Made by a program: the position numbers and the translations under genes
Assembly (NCBI RefSeq): GCF_008015755.1
Contig: NZ_SSGF01000022.1
Location: forward strand, 20,907 to 84,906
Length of the DNA: 64,000 nucleotides
Direction of reading: 5' to 3'
From: Methylophilus sp.
Lineage (GTDB): Bacteria; Pseudomonadota; Gammaproteobacteria; Burkholderiales; Methylophilaceae
Shown: one piece after another, positions 8,401 to 18,206 of the stretch
Layout of the letters: the number at the start of each line of letters is the position of its first letter
How positions within the stretch are numbered: position 1 is the first letter of the stretch
The notes under the pieces: generated by a model
Told to the model about the DNA's origin: nothing
The model's input: the letters and a program-made list of their open reading frames with translations, nothing else
Database searches by the model: none

Positions 8401-10026
8401 ATGGGGATGTTAAGTATTTTGGGCCGTGTGTTGGGGGCGGTCATGATTGCTTTGCTATCTGTTAGCATCGCACACGCTTCCCCGCAGTCTATCGCGGGTG
8501 ATTGGCATCTTGTAAGCCCGTATCACGGCGCGCAAAGTCACCAGCAATTTCTTGCTAATCCGCTACATCAGCAATATCCCTCTTCTCAAGCAGTCAGCCT
8601 GACGGGTGGCCACTATCTTTATAAAGGCTCTTTTGAAATCCATACTGCGCAAGCCTATGTGTTTGATTTCAAAAACACCAGCACCATAGAATATTTCAGG
8701 CATCAGGTGTATGACCAGCAAGGGCGCGAAGTGGCCAGCCTCGAGGGTGGCATTGGTCGTCACATAGAGAATCCTTTTTTCTTGCGGCATGGGCGCAGTG
8801 TCAGCTTGGTGCCAGGCAAATACGTCCTGGCCACGCAAGTGATCTCTACTAATTATCTGGCCATTCCTGAACCCTATCTGCAAGACCAGGCAAGTTATAT
8901 GCATGCGATCAAGCGTGGCAATGCGCTGACGCTATTTGCGCTGGGTATCTTTTGCGGGCTTGGCATCTATTATGCGGTACTCGCAACAAGCCGTAACCGC
9001 AGCGTCGAAGCCATGTATGCCATCTTTATTGCGGGTAATTTTATTTATAACAGTGCGGCGCTACTGGTTCTCTCCGACCTGTTTAATATGCACTCGATTT
9101 ATTGGGTATCGATGCCAGTATTGATCTCCAGCATGGCGTACATGCTGTTTGTGATTCATCTGCTGGAAATCAACCGTTATCAGCATCGGCAGCTGTATCA
9201 TGCGGGCGTGGTGATCTTGGTGGTGATGGCCTTATTTCTGCTGCTGGCCATGGTTTACCCGAATTGGGCGCTGCAGTTTTGCCGCTATGAGGTGGGCTTG
9301 TTTTTATGCTTTGGGCTGGCCGCAGCAATCAGGCTCAGTCAACGTAACAATCCAACCGCCAAGCGCTATTTAATTGCGATCAGTCTGTTTTTTGTCTGTG
9401 GCATTATGGCGATTAGCCTGAGCAGATTGCATGAGCAGTTTGATCTGTATATTGAGCATCTGGGATTGGTGAGTGTGGCCATTGAGGTGGTGCTGCTGGC
9501 ATTGGTACTTTCCTTTCAGTTTTCTCAATTGCGTCAAGAAAAAGAAGAGGCGCTGGAAGCGCTGGGCATGACAGAAAAAGTGGCGCATTCGGATGCTTTA
9601 ACCAGCTTGCCGAATCGCTATGCTTTCGTCAAAGCGCTGGAGCAGATGCCTTTGCATGGCACCATGACCTTTATTGATCTGGATGGACTCAAATTCTACA
9701 ACGATCATTATGGGCATGCGCGTGGCGACGCGTTGCTGGTGAGTTTCGCAAAACACTACCAGCATTATTTGGGTGGCCATCTTGTGTTGTACAGACTGGG
9801 CGGCGATGAGTTTGCAGTGTTGAGTCACAAAGGCGAGGTACTGGTAGTTGAGCAGGCCTTGCAAAAAACCATTGAAAGTGTCCGCCTTGACGGCTTTGAG
9901 TTTTCTGGCGCCAGCGCAGGCTCAGCTTATTATTATGAGGCTGAAAACATCACCGAACTCATGCAGTTGGCAGATGAGCGTATGTACGAAAATAAGCGCG
10001 CGCGTCAGTCGGCGGTGACTGCTTGA
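8401..10026 (+). CDS. 7TMR-DISM membrane sensor with diguanylate cyclase (GGDEF) domain
   Basis: A 541-residue protein. The signal peptide ends near SIAHA, a periplasmic 7TMR-DISM extracellular-2-like beta domain follows, then about seven transmembrane segments (about 180-370), a short coiled linker rich in E and Q, and a GGDEF domain with the active motif GGDEF at 467-471. The product would be cyclic-di-GMP made in response to an external ligand. No RxxD inhibitory site is seen in the usual position before GGDEF. The open frame extends upstream to a TTG at 8272, but that extension is not signal-like; the ATG at 8401 gives a proper signal peptide. It follows rnpB on the same strand. Confidence 0.85.
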   Translation: MGMLSILGRVLGAVMIALLSVSIAHASPQSIAGDWHLVSPYHGAQSHQQFLANPLHQQYPSSQAVSLTGGHYLYKGSFEIHTAQAYVFDFKNTSTIEYFRHQVYDQQGREVASLEGGIGRHIENPFFLRHGRSVSLVPGKYVLATQVISTNYLAIPEPYLQDQASYMHAIKRGNALTLFALGIFCGLGIYYAVLATSRNRSVEAMYAIFIAGNFIYNSAALLVLSDLFNMHSIYWVSMPVLISSMAYMLFVIHLLEINRYQHRQLYHAGVVILVVMALFLLLAMVYPNWALQFCRYEVGLFLCFGLAAAIRLSQRNNPTAKRYLIAISLFFVCGIMAISLSRLHEQFDLYIEHLGLVSVAIEVVLLALVLSFQFSQLRQEKEEALEALGMTEKVAHSDALTSLPNRYAFVKALEQMPLHGTMTFIDLDGLKFYNDHYGHARGDALLVSFAKHYQHYLGGHLVLYRLGGDEFAVLSHKGEVLVVEQALQKTIESVRLDGFEFSGASAGSAYYYEAENITELMQLADERMYENKRARQSAVTA

Positions 10027-10072
10027 CGCTCACAGGCGCTGATGATGGCACTCTGTCTATGATGTTCAGCCG

Positions 10073-10441
10073 TTATTTCACCGAGATGGCTGCTTGCCGT
10101 TGCCAGCGATCCAGTGCCGCTTCCATTATTTGTGGGTGATAGCCTCGCACCACTTCCCCAGCCACCAGTAATACCGGGACGCCCTGCGCGGCCAGTCGTT
10201 GGTATTGGCTGCGTGCTTCCGCCGAGGTTTCAATATTCATTTCCTGGTATGGGATACCTTTGGCTGCCAGCAGCGCACGTGTTTTTTCGCAATATGGGCA
10301 CCAGTCGGTGGCGTAGAGCACCACTTGTCCGTGGCTAAAATCTGGTGGTGGCGTCAGGTAAAACCACCATGTGCGCCATTCCATCGCCAGCAAAATGACG
10401 GCGCCGATGATCAGGAATTTCAATCGTGGTGAACGCGGCAT
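10073..10441 (-). CDS. Membrane-anchored glutaredoxin-like protein
   Basis: A 122-residue protein with one N-terminal transmembrane anchor (about residues 8-28) followed by a glutaredoxin domain with redox motif CPYC (C48, C51) in YATDWCPYCEKTRALL and the cis-proline loop GVPVLLV. Ordinary glutaredoxins are soluble and lack the anchor. By topology, positive residues at the N-terminus (MPRSPRLK) suggest the domain faces the periplasm, where it would not meet glutathione reductase; it could then work with an electron-donor membrane protein. The partner is unknown. It is convergent with the preceding cyclase gene. Confidence 0.8.
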   Translation of the reverse strand: MPRSPRLKFLIIGAVILLAMEWRTWWFYLTPPPDFSHGQVVLYATDWCPYCEKTRALLAAKGIPYQEMNIETSAEARSQYQRLAAQGVPVLLVAGEVVRGYHPQIMEAALDRWQRQAAISVK

Positions 10442-10656
10442 CTTAATCGTCTATGTAGTATGAGGGACATGCTGAAGTTGACCTGTTTTTTGCATCAATA
10501 TTCATCAAAAAATAACATTTTTTAATTATTCAATATTTTCAATGAGATAGCTATTTTTATTAAACAACTTTATGTGTTTACTGCGCCAATATGTTGATTT
10601 GAATTGCTTTGTTAAAATGCTCTAAGTCGTTGTCTTTAAAAGAGATTTTTTCACCC
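10442..10656. other. Noncoding A+T-rich spacer upstream of the dcw cluster
   Basis: This stretch separates the divergent glutaredoxin gene from the dcw promoter. It is markedly A+T-rich and carries no convincing coding frame. TAAAAT at 10613-10618 is a -10-like element but lacks a well-placed -35. A complete terminator immediately downstream (10657-10683) hints that a short plus-strand RNA may arise here. Confidence 0.5.
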
Positions 10657-10683
10657 AAAGTGCTTGCCAAGCACTTTTTTTTT
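10657..10683 (+). terminator. Orphan Rho-independent terminator in front of mraZ
   Basis: AAAGTGCTT (10657-10665) pairs perfectly with AAGCACTTT (10669-10677) around a 3-base loop and is followed by an uninterrupted nine-T run (10675-10683). No plus-strand gene precedes it. It overlaps the -35 box of the presumed dcw promoter, so it either insulates the cluster, ends a small RNA, or attenuates transcripts from a promoter further upstream. Confidence 0.75.
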
Positions 10684-10692
10684 AACTATAGT
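10664..10692 (+). promoter_or_regulatory. Promoter of the dcw cluster (Pmra)
   Basis: TTGCCA (10664-10669) and TATAGT (10687-10692) are separated by 17 bases; each matches 5 of 6 sigma70 consensus positions. Transcription would start near 10699, about 75 bases before the mraZ ATG. The leader contains GGGG-AATTT-ATCCC as an imperfect inverted repeat, but not the clear series of TGGG direct repeats that MraZ binds in E. coli. Confidence 0.65.
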
Positions 10693-10773
10693 GTGCAAAA
10701 GGGTGATTTTGTGTTGAATTGTGGGGAATTTATCCCTCTTTTAAACAAAATGGGCAGATAAAGGTCAATATTG

Positions 10774-11220
10774 ATGTTTCGCGGGGCGGTACAGTTAAGT
10801 TTGGATGCTAAGGGACGGCTCGGTGTGCCGGCCAAGCATCGTGACGCCCTGACGGCTGGCGGGCAGGGCGAGGTTGTGCTCACCGCCCATCCGCACCGTT
10901 GCCTGATTTTGTATCCCCAAGCAGCTTGGGAGCCGATTGAGTCCAAGCTGACCAGTTTGTCCAGTTTTAATCCTCAAACCAGTGGTATTCAACGCATGAT
11001 CGTCGGTCAGGCAGATGTGATGCATCTGGATTCTGCCGGTCGCTTGCTGGTGAATGCCGTCCTGCGCAAGTTTGCCAAGCTCGATAAAGACGTGATGATG
11101 GTCGGGCAGGGTAGTCATTTTGAATTGTGGGATCTGGCCGCATGGGATCAGCAGTTGGAAAGCCTGATGGCGACCGACCAGTTGCAGATCCCGCAAGAGC
11201 TAGAAGGATTCTCGCTATGA
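10774..11220 (+). CDS. mraZ: Transcriptional regulator MraZ
   Basis: A 148-residue AbrB/SpoVT-fold protein with the two repeated DxxGR motifs (DAKGRL and DSAGRLLV) that define MraZ. It forms ring oligomers and in E. coli represses the dcw promoter. It is the first gene of the cluster. The ATG at 10774 is preferred to the adjacent TTG at 10771 because AAAGG lies about 9 bases upstream. Its stop overlaps the rsmH start (ATGA). Confidence 0.95.
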   Translation: MFRGAVQLSLDAKGRLGVPAKHRDALTAGGQGEVVLTAHPHRCLILYPQAAWEPIESKLTSLSSFNPQTSGIQRMIVGQADVMHLDSAGRLLVNAVLRKFAKLDKDVMMVGQGSHFELWDLAAWDQQLESLMATDQLQIPQELEGFSL

Positions 11221-12206
11221 CGCGGGGCGCGAAGTCAGCGCCCGCGTCCTTGACGGAAACGTCAGAGTCACCAGTCGCCGCCAGTCATATCACCGTGTTG
11301 TTGCATGAAGCGGTGGATGCGTTGAATGTGCAGGCCGATGGCATCTATGTCGATGGCACCTTTGGTCGTGGTGGGCATAGCCGACTCATTCTTTCCAAAT
11401 TAGGCAGCAATGGGCGTTTGATCGGCTTGGATCGCGATCTGGCGGCGGTGGCGCATGGGCAAACAATTGCCGATGCGCGTTTTACGATGGTGCATGCACA
11501 TTTTTCTGCCATGGCCACGGTATTGGCAGAGTTAGGTGTGCAGGCGGTAGACGGCATTTTGCTCGATTTGGGTATTTCGTCACCGCAAATTGATGAGGGT
11601 GTGCGTGGGTTCAGTTTCCGTTTTGACGGGCCGCTGGATATGCGTATGGATCAAAGTCGGGGCAAAACCGCCGCTGAGTGGCTGGCGACGATGTCTGAAA
11701 AACAATTGGTTGAGGTGATTAGGGATTATGGTGAAGAACGGTTTGCTAAGCAGGTTGCAAGGGCGATTGTTAAAGAGCGCGAAGATGGGCATGCCATCAC
11801 CACTACAGGGCAGCTTGCCAAGATCGTGGCAAGCGCCATCCACAAGAATGAGCCGGGCCAGAACCCTGCAACGCGCACATTTCAAGCTCTACGGATTTTC
11901 GTCAATCAAGAGCTTGAGGAGCTCTCGCTAGTGCTGCCAGATTGCTTGCAGTTGCTGCGTCCGCAAGGCCGCTTGTCGGTGATTAGCTTCCATTCGCTGG
12001 AAGACCGCATCGTCAAACGCTTTATCCAGTCTGAAGTGGATAGAGACAATCTGCCAGCCGGATTGCCGGTGCGTGCCAGTGAGTTGCCGCAGCCGCGCAT
12101 GTTGTCGGTTGGGCGCGCGATCAAGCCAAGTGCTGCTGAAGTAAAAGCCAATGTGCGTTCACGCAGTGCCGTGTTGCGCGTGGCTGAGCGCACAAGTGTG
12201 CAGTAA
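11217..12206 (+). CDS. rsmH: 16S rRNA m4C1402 methyltransferase
   Basis: A 329-residue SAM-dependent methyltransferase (MraW) that N4-methylates C1402 of 16S rRNA; the 2'-O-methylase for the same nucleotide, rsmI, is also in this window. Characteristic segments are [23 protein letters not shown] (SAM site), [15 protein letters not shown] and [14 protein letters not shown]. The frame is open further upstream to 11127, but the ATG at 11217 overlapping the mraZ stop is the natural start. The short basic/serine N-terminal extension before HITVL is unremarkable. Confidence 0.97.
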   Translation: MTRGAKSAPASLTETSESPVAASHITVLLHEAVDALNVQADGIYVDGTFGRGGHSRLILSKLGSNGRLIGLDRDLAAVAHGQTIADARFTMVHAHFSAMATVLAELGVQAVDGILLDLGISSPQIDEGVRGFSFRFDGPLDMRMDQSRGKTAAEWLATMSEKQLVEVIRDYGEERFAKQVARAIVKEREDGHAITTTGQLAKIVASAIHKNEPGQNPATRTFQALRIFVNQELEELSLVLPDCLQLLRPQGRLSVISFHSLEDRIVKRFIQSEVDRDNLPAGLPVRASELPQPRMLSVGRAIKPSAAEVKANVRSRSAVLRVAERTSVQ

Positions 12207-12217
12207 GTAGTTGCAGG

Positions 12218-12496
12218 ATGATTCGGCTCAATTTGATTTTATTTGCGTTGACGATTGCCATGGCCCTGGGTGTGGTGACGGCGCAATACAAAGCGCGCAA
12301 ATTGTATTTTGAGCTGGATAGACAAGAGGTGTTGACCAAGCAGTATATGACGGAACATGACCAGTTGCAGATCGAGCAAAGCACCTGGGCCATGCATTCG
12401 CGGCTGGAAGACTTTGCCACCACACGTTTGCATATGCATAGCCCGAGCATGCAGCAGACGCAAGTGATTATGGTGGATGTGGCGCCTGCGCCATAG
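12218..12496 (+). CDS. ftsL: Cell division protein FtsL
   Basis: A 92-residue bitopic membrane protein with one N-terminal transmembrane helix (about residues 4-22) followed by a heptad-rich periplasmic segment (about 25-65), the layout of FtsL. It forms the FtsQLB complex that activates FtsWI at the septum. Sequence conservation in this family is low, so the call rests on size, topology and its position between rsmH and ftsI. GCAGG precedes the ATG. Confidence 0.92.
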   Translation: MIRLNLILFALTIAMALGVVTAQYKARKLYFELDRQEVLTKQYMTEHDQLQIEQSTWAMHSRLEDFATTRLHMHSPSMQQTQVIMVDVAPAP

Positions 12497-12522
12497 CCCA
12501 CGATATTGCGAGGTGAATGGTC

Positions 12523-14250
12523 ATGCTGCTTAAAGAGAGTCAACACAAGCTGGTGAAATTGCCGGCCTGGCGCAGAAGAACGCTGCTGGTGTTGCTGCTA
12601 TTGAGTTTTGTCTTATTGCTGGGACGCGGGTTTTACCTGCAAACCCTGCATAAAGACTATCTGATTAAAAAAGGCGAAGCGTTTTCGCGGCGCAAAGTGG
12701 TGTTGATGCCGCATCGCGGCAAGATTTATGACCGTAATTTCAAGCCATTGGCGATCAGTTTGCCGGTGGAGTCGGTGTGGGCTAACCCGACCGATGTGCA
12801 GATTTCGGCCGCGCAGTTGAAGCAAATGTCCACCTTGTTGGATATGCGGCCAAAAGAGTTGCAGCTAAAGCTGCAAAAAAAGAAAAAAGAATTTGTTTAT
12901 GTTAAACGGAGAGTGGCGCCCGATGTGGCAAAACAGGTGATGGCGATGAAAGTGCCCGGCGTATTCAGTCAAAAGGAATACAAACGCTTCTACCCGGCGG
13001 CAGAAGTGACGGCGCATATCGTCGGTTTCACCGGCGTCGATGACACCGGCGTGGAGGGCATGGAGCTTTATCGCAACCACGTGTTGTCTGGTAGCCCAGG
13101 CAAACGTGACTTTGTGCGTGACCGCAAAGGTCATGTGGTAGAAGACCTGGTGGCCGTGAAATTGCCACACGATGGCCAAGACCTGGTGTTGAGCATAGAC
13201 CGCACCGTGCAATATGTGGTGCATCGCGAGCTTTCACGTGCCGTTGAAAAACACAAGGCCAAAGCCGCCGCGGCAGTGGTGCTGGATGCCAAAACCGGTG
13301 AAGTGCTGGCGCTGGTGAATATTCCAACCTACAACCCGAACAATCCCGTCAATGTGGCCAGCAAGTTGCGCAACTCGGCGATTGTCAATATTTTTGAACC
13401 CGGCTCGACCATGAAGCCGGTCACTGCAGCCGCGGCCATGGAGTTTGGCCCTTATCAGCCGGATACCAAGATTCAGACCGCGCCTGGCTATCTGCGCATA
13501 GGCACTGCGACGATTCATGATGCACACCCCAATCAGGTGCTGACTGTTGCGCAAGTGATTCAGAAATCCTCTAACGTTGGCTCAGCCAAGATGGCGCTCG
13601 ATTTAAATCGTGAGCAATTGTGGAACACCTATGTGCAACTGGGGTTTGGTGCCGCGACCAAAATTGGCTTTCCTGGCGAGGCCGCAGGCAAAGTGCGCGA
13701 CTATAAAACCTGGCGCCCGATTGAGCAGGCCACCATGTCTTATGGTCACGGTATCAGCGTGACCTTATTGCAATTGGCACGCGCCTACACGGTGTTTGCT
13801 AATGAAGGCGAATTACTGCCTGTCACGCTGACCAAACTCTCTGAGCCACCCGTTGGGCGTCAAGTGTTTTCGGCCAAAGTGGCTAACTCAGTCAAAGATA
13901 TGCTGGAGCTGGTCGTGCAACCTGGCGGCACCGCTTTGAAAGCACAAGTCACTGGTTATCGCGTGGCGGGTAAAACCGGCACCGCGCACAAGCTGGGCGA
14001 TCATGGTTACGAGCATGACAAATACGTCGGTTCTTTTGTCGGCATGGTGCCTGCGTCTAATCCGCGCCTGATTATGGCCGTGATGATAGATGAGCCTAGC
14101 AATGGCGAGTATTACGGTGGCAGCGTCGCTGCGCCGGTGTTTAGTGCCGTGATGAATGATGTGCTGCGTATGCTGGTGATTCCGCAGGATGGCAATGCCT
14201 TGCCCGTGGCCGCCCCGGCTGACGCGGCTGAAGTGAAGGAGGCGATGTGA
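12523..14250 (+). CDS. ftsI: Septal peptidoglycan transpeptidase FtsI (PBP3)
   Basis: A 575-residue class B penicillin-binding protein. It has a short cytoplasmic tail, one transmembrane helix (about 22-42), a PBP dimerisation domain (with MPHRGKIYDRN), then the transpeptidase domain with the active-site motif STMK (serine about residue 295), SSN (about 349-351) and KTGT (about 484). It cross-links septal peptidoglycan with FtsW. Two in-frame ATGs exist; 12523 is favoured over 12517 because AGGTG lies at a proper 8-base distance. Its stop overlaps the murE GTG. Confidence 0.97.
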   Translation: MLLKESQHKLVKLPAWRRRTLLVLLLLSFVLLLGRGFYLQTLHKDYLIKKGEAFSRRKVVLMPHRGKIYDRNFKPLAISLPVESVWANPTDVQISAAQLKQMSTLLDMRPKELQLKLQKKKKEFVYVKRRVAPDVAKQVMAMKVPGVFSQKEYKRFYPAAEVTAHIVGFTGVDDTGVEGMELYRNHVLSGSPGKRDFVRDRKGHVVEDLVAVKLPHDGQDLVLSIDRTVQYVVHRELSRAVEKHKAKAAAAVVLDAKTGEVLALVNIPTYNPNNPVNVASKLRNSAIVNIFEPGSTMKPVTAAAAMEFGPYQPDTKIQTAPGYLRIGTATIHDAHPNQVLTVAQVIQKSSNVGSAKMALDLNREQLWNTYVQLGFGAATKIGFPGEAAGKVRDYKTWRPIEQATMSYGHGISVTLLQLARAYTVFANEGELLPVTLTKLSEPPVGRQVFSAKVANSVKDMLELVVQPGGTALKAQVTGYRVAGKTGTAHKLGDHGYEHDKYVGSFVGMVPASNPRLIMAVMIDEPSNGEYYGGSVAAPVFSAVMNDVLRMLVIPQDGNALPVAAPADAAEVKEAM

Positions 14251-15692
14251 GTAAGTACATTATTCCAGCGCCGGTACACGGCATCACCGCGGACAGCCGC
14301 CAGGTGGAAAAGCATGGCTTGTTCCTGGCTTACCCTGGGCAGCATAGTGACGGCCGAGACTATATTGAGGACGCCATCGCTAAAGGCGTGAATACCGTGA
14401 TTTGGGATAGCCAGGGCTTTGACTGGAACCCGGCATGGACCGTCCATAACATCGCCATCGCTGACTTGAAGTCACAGGTTGGGCATATTGCCAGCCAGTT
14501 CTATAAAGATCCATCCGAGCAGATGTGGTGCGTGGGCGTGACCGGCACGAATGGTAAAACCACAGTGACCCACTGGCTGGCTCAGGCTTACCACTTTTTG
14601 CAGCAAAAGTCTGCCGTGATTGGCACCCTGGGCAATGGGGCGCTGGATGATTTGCAACCGACGCAAAACACCACGCCCGGCCCGGTAGAGTTGCAAAAAA
14701 TGCTGGCTAATTTTGTGCTCGATGATGTGCGCATGGTTGCCATGGAGGTCTCCTCGCATGGCCTCGATCAAGGCCGTGTTAATGGCGTGGCTTTTGATGT
14801 CGCGGTGCTGACGAATATCACGCGTGACCACCTTGATTACCACCTGACCATGGAAGCTTACCAGGCTGCCAAACGCAAACTGTTTGACTGGCAAACCCTG
14901 GCGGCGGCCGTGGTGAATGCCGATGACCCGTTTGGCTTGGCGCTGATTGAAGACCTGCGCAAACAAGGTAAAAAAGTATTGAGTTATGGTCTGCATCAGG
15001 AGGCGGATGTGTGTGCCACAGCCGTCACCATGCATGCCACCGGTTTTGAAATTCAGGTGCGCACAGCACAAGGCAATGGCGACATCCAGTTGCATGCGTT
15101 GGGTCAGTTTAATGTCTATAACGCGCTGGCGGTGCTGACTTGTCTGCTGGCGAATGAGGTGGCGTTACCTGCGGCGTTACAGGCTGTGTCTGGCCTGGTG
15201 CCAGTGGCGGGACGCATGCAGATGTTTGGCGGCGGTGACTTGCCATTGGTGGTGGTTGACTACGCGCATACCCCGGACGCATTGGAAAAAGCACTGCATA
15301 CCTTGCGCATTCAAGCACAAGGAAAATTGAGCTGCGTGTTTGGTTGCGGCGGCGACCGCGACAGTGGCAAACGCCGCGAGATGGGCCGGATTGCTGACAC
15401 TTTGGCCGATAGTGTCATTGTCACCAATGATAATCCGCGCAGTGAAAATCCTTACGCGATCATTGCGGCGATTGCCGAAGGCATGGCGCGTGAGGCGACG
15501 GTGGAAACCGACCGCGCTAAAGCCATTGCACTCGCGGTGAGCCAGGCTGGCAAAGGCGATGTGGTGCTGGTGGCAGGTAAAGGCCATGAAGATTATCAAG
15601 AGATGCAAGGCATCCGTTATCCGTTCAGTGATGCGGACTGGGTGCAAAGCGCTTTGAAAAAGCACAGTTTGAAGGCGAAGGTAAACGCATGA
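14247..15692 (+). CDS. murE: UDP-MurNAc-L-Ala-D-Glu:meso-diaminopimelate ligase
   Basis: A 481-residue Mur ligase that adds the third stem residue. Seen: the ATP-binding loop GVTGTNGKTTVTHW, the conserved NITRDHLDYH segment, and the DNPR motif (VTNDNPRSENP), which marks meso-diaminopimelate rather than lysine specificity. The start is GTG at 14247, directly behind a strong AAGGAGG site, with its second base beginning the ftsI stop. It overlaps murF by 4 bases. Confidence 0.97.
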   Translation: MSKYIIPAPVHGITADSRQVEKHGLFLAYPGQHSDGRDYIEDAIAKGVNTVIWDSQGFDWNPAWTVHNIAIADLKSQVGHIASQFYKDPSEQMWCVGVTGTNGKTTVTHWLAQAYHFLQQKSAVIGTLGNGALDDLQPTQNTTPGPVELQKMLANFVLDDVRMVAMEVSSHGLDQGRVNGVAFDVAVLTNITRDHLDYHLTMEAYQAAKRKLFDWQTLAAAVVNADDPFGLALIEDLRKQGKKVLSYGLHQEADVCATAVTMHATGFEIQVRTAQGNGDIQLHALGQFNVYNALAVLTCLLANEVALPAALQAVSGLVPVAGRMQMFGGGDLPLVVVDYAHTPDALEKALHTLRIQAQGKLSCVFGCGGDRDSGKRREMGRIADTLADSVIVTNDNPRSENPYAIIAAIAEGMAREATVETDRAKAIALAVSQAGKGDVVLVAGKGHEDYQEMQGIRYPFSDADWVQSALKKHSLKAKVNA

Positions 15693-17068
15693 TTGCGCTG
15701 CAAACCATTGCTGAAGTTTGTCACGGCACCTTGCATGCTGTGAATGGGCAAGGTGCTGAGGTCAGTGTGACGTCAGTCGATACCGATAGCCGTCGCGTGG
15801 TGCCAGGCCAGTTGTTTGTCGCTTTGCCGGGCGACAAGTTTGATGGCCATGATTTCTTGTCGCAAGTGGCGGCACAAGGCGCTGTCGCCGCCTTGATCAG
15901 CAAACCGGTGGAGGTGCCTCTGCCAACAGTGCTGGTGAAAGATACCCGCCTGGCGTTGGGCCAATTGGCCAGCTGGTGGCGTCAGCAGCTAGCGTTGCCT
16001 CTGATTGCAGTCACCGGTAGCAATGGCAAAACCACCACCAAGGAAATGATTGCGGCCATCATGCAAGTGCGTGTTGGCGGCGCGGACCAGGTGTTGGCTA
16101 CCGCTGGTAACTTTAATAACGATATTGGCATGCCACTGACATTGCTGCGTTTGCGCGATACACATCGCTGCGCCGTGATTGAAATGGGCATGAATCATCT
16201 GGGTGAGATTGATTACCTAACCCACCTGGCGCAGCCCAATGTGGCGGTGATTAACAACGCGGGCACGGCGCATATCGGCGAGCTTGGCTCACGTGAAAAC
16301 ATCGCCAAAGCCAAAGGCGAAATTTTTGCCGGGTTGAGCCAAGGTGGCATCGCTGTGATCAATGTCGACAGTGAGTTTGCTGACTACTGGCGCGGCTTGA
16401 ACGGCGGGCGCCGTGTACTGGGCTTTGGTTTGCATCACGCGACCGATATCCGCGGTGAAGTGCTGGGCGATGGGTCCGGTTTCAAATTGCATTATCAAGG
16501 TGAGGTGATCACGTTAACCCTGGCGGTGCCTGGTGCGCATAACGTGATGAATGCCTTGGCGGCTGCGGCTGCGAGTTTAGCTGCTGGTGCCAGTTTGGCC
16601 GATGTTGCGCAGGGCCTGCAAGGGTTTGCCGGGGTTAAAGGCCGCTTGCAAGTGAAAGTGGCTGCCAACGGCGCCAAAGTGATTGATGACACTTACAACG
16701 CCAACCCGGATTCTATGCAGGCCGCCCTCGACGTTTTAAAAACGGCAGGCGCCAGCACGGTGTTTGTGATGGGCGATATGGGAGAACTTGGCCCAGATGC
16801 CGAGGCCATGCACGCACAGATTGGCTTGTATGCCAAAGCCAGTGGTATCAGTCGTTTGTATGCTTTGGGCAGGTTCACGCCTGCTGCCACACAGACATTT
16901 GGCCCGCACGCGCAACATTTTGCCACCATTGAAGCCCTGTTGGCGGCATTGCAGGCAGAAACCACCGCGAAGGACGTGGTGTTGGTAAAAGGCTCGCGCT
17001 TTATGCAGATGGAGCGCGTAGTGAATGCGTTGGTAGAGTCACAAGCCACTGAATTAGTGGGGAAATAG
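15689..17068 (+). CDS. murF: UDP-MurNAc-tripeptide:D-Ala-D-Ala ligase
   Basis: A 459-residue Mur ligase completing the UDP-MurNAc-pentapeptide. Motifs are [14 protein letters not shown] (ATP loop), [23 protein letters not shown] and [11 protein letters not shown], the last being the classic MurF signature. Length is normal for the family. Start ATG overlaps the murE stop. mraY follows after 8 bases. Confidence 0.97.
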   Translation: MIALQTIAEVCHGTLHAVNGQGAEVSVTSVDTDSRRVVPGQLFVALPGDKFDGHDFLSQVAAQGAVAALISKPVEVPLPTVLVKDTRLALGQLASWWRQQLALPLIAVTGSNGKTTTKEMIAAIMQVRVGGADQVLATAGNFNNDIGMPLTLLRLRDTHRCAVIEMGMNHLGEIDYLTHLAQPNVAVINNAGTAHIGELGSRENIAKAKGEIFAGLSQGGIAVINVDSEFADYWRGLNGGRRVLGFGLHHATDIRGEVLGDGSGFKLHYQGEVITLTLAVPGAHNVMNALAAAAASLAAGASLADVAQGLQGFAGVKGRLQVKVAANGAKVIDDTYNANPDSMQAALDVLKTAGASTVFVMGDMGELGPDAEAMHAQIGLYAKASGISRLYALGRFTPAATQTFGPHAQHFATIEALLAALQAETTAKDVVLVKGSRFMQMERVVNALVESQATELVGK

Positions 17069-17076
17069 GGAAGCAT

Positions 17077-18180
17077 ATGTTATTAGAACTGACCAAATGG
17101 CTGGCATCGGATGTACACGGATTTCATGTATTTAACTACATCACCTTTCGTGCTGTCCTGGCGACGCTGACGGCATTGGCCATCTCGTTTCTGGTCGGGC
17201 CTGCCATGATCCGCAAACTGACCGAGTACAAAGTTGGCCAGGCCGTGCGCGATGATGGTCCACAAACACATCTGGTCAAAGCCGGGACGCCAACCATGGG
17301 TGGCGCGCTGATTCTGGTCGCCATTGCGATTTCAACCTTGCTATGGGGCAATCTGCATAACCGCTTTATCTGGGTGGTATTGATCACCACGCTCGGTTTT
17401 GGCGCGGTAGGCTGGGTCGATGATTACCGCAAAGTGGTCTACAAAAACCCGAAAGGCTTGTCTGCCAAAGCCAAATATTTCTGGCAAAGCTTGGTCGGTT
17501 TAGGCGTAGCAGGGTTTTTATATGCCACGTCTACCACGCCAGTTGAAACGACATTGATCGTGCCTTTCTTTAAGCATCTGGTATTCCCGTTGGGCGCAGT
17601 GGGCTTTATCGTGCTGACCTACCTGGTGATTGTGGGTAGCAGCAATGCCGTCAACCTGACCGATGGCCTGGATGGTCTGGCCACTTTGCCGACGGTGATG
17701 GTAGGCAGCGCGTTGGCGATTTTTTCTTATGTTGCCGGGCATGCGGTGTTTTCAAAATACCTGGGCATTCCATATGTGGCAGGGGCCAGTGAGCTGATGG
17801 TGTTTTGTGCGGCGATGGCCGGTGCTGGCTTGGGTTTCTTGTGGTTTAACGCGTATCCGGCAGAAGTGTTTATGGGCGATGTCGGTGCGCTGGCACTGGG
17901 CGCTGCGCTGGGGGTGGTGGCGGTGATTGTGCGCCAGGAAATCGTATTGTTCATCATGGGCGGTGTGTTTGTGATTGAGACTTTTTCGGTGGCGGCACAG
18001 GTGCTGTATTTCAAATACACCAAAAAGATGACCGGCACCGGCAAGCGTATCTTTTTGATGGCGCCTTTGCACCATCACTACGAACAAAAAGGCTGGAAAG
18101 AAACGCAAGTGGTGGTGCGTTTCTGGATCATCACCATGATGCTGGTGCTGGTTGGTTTGTCTACCCTCAAGTTGCGATAA
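17077..18180 (+). CDS. mraY: Phospho-MurNAc-pentapeptide translocase
   Basis: A 367-residue polytopic enzyme with about ten transmembrane segments that transfers phospho-MurNAc-pentapeptide to undecaprenyl phosphate, giving lipid I. Visible signatures are the first aspartate pair in WVDDYRKV, the [10 protein letters not shown] segment with nucleophile/Mg-binding aspartates, [11 protein letters not shown], and the histidine loop [13 protein letters not shown]. Length is near the usual 360. It starts with ATG 8 bases after murF. Confidence 0.98.
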   Translation: MLLELTKWLASDVHGFHVFNYITFRAVLATLTALAISFLVGPAMIRKLTEYKVGQAVRDDGPQTHLVKAGTPTMGGALILVAIAISTLLWGNLHNRFIWVVLITTLGFGAVGWVDDYRKVVYKNPKGLSAKAKYFWQSLVGLGVAGFLYATSTTPVETTLIVPFFKHLVFPLGAVGFIVLTYLVIVGSSNAVNLTDGLDGLATLPTVMVGSALAIFSYVAGHAVFSKYLGIPYVAGASELMVFCAAMAGAGLGFLWFNAYPAEVFMGDVGALALGAALGVVAVIVRQEIVLFIMGGVFVIETFSVAAQVLYFKYTKKMTGTGKRIFLMAPLHHHYEQKGWKETQVVVRFWIITMMLVLVGLSTLKLR

Positions 18181-18206
18181 ACGGAATTAACAGGTCGGCC
18201 TCGAAC

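Noticed and set aside
10693..10773. E. coli-type MraZ operator (repeated TGGG boxes)
   Set aside because: Only scattered GGG runs and one imperfect inverted repeat are visible, not regularly spaced direct repeats.
11127..11216. N-terminal extension of rsmH by 30 codons
   Set aside because: It overlaps mraZ in another frame and looks like mraZ shadow; the ATG at 11217 overlapping the mraZ stop is the expected start.
14472..15095. 207-residue minus-strand frame opposite murE
   Set aside because: Histidine/glutamine-rich shadow with no motif support.
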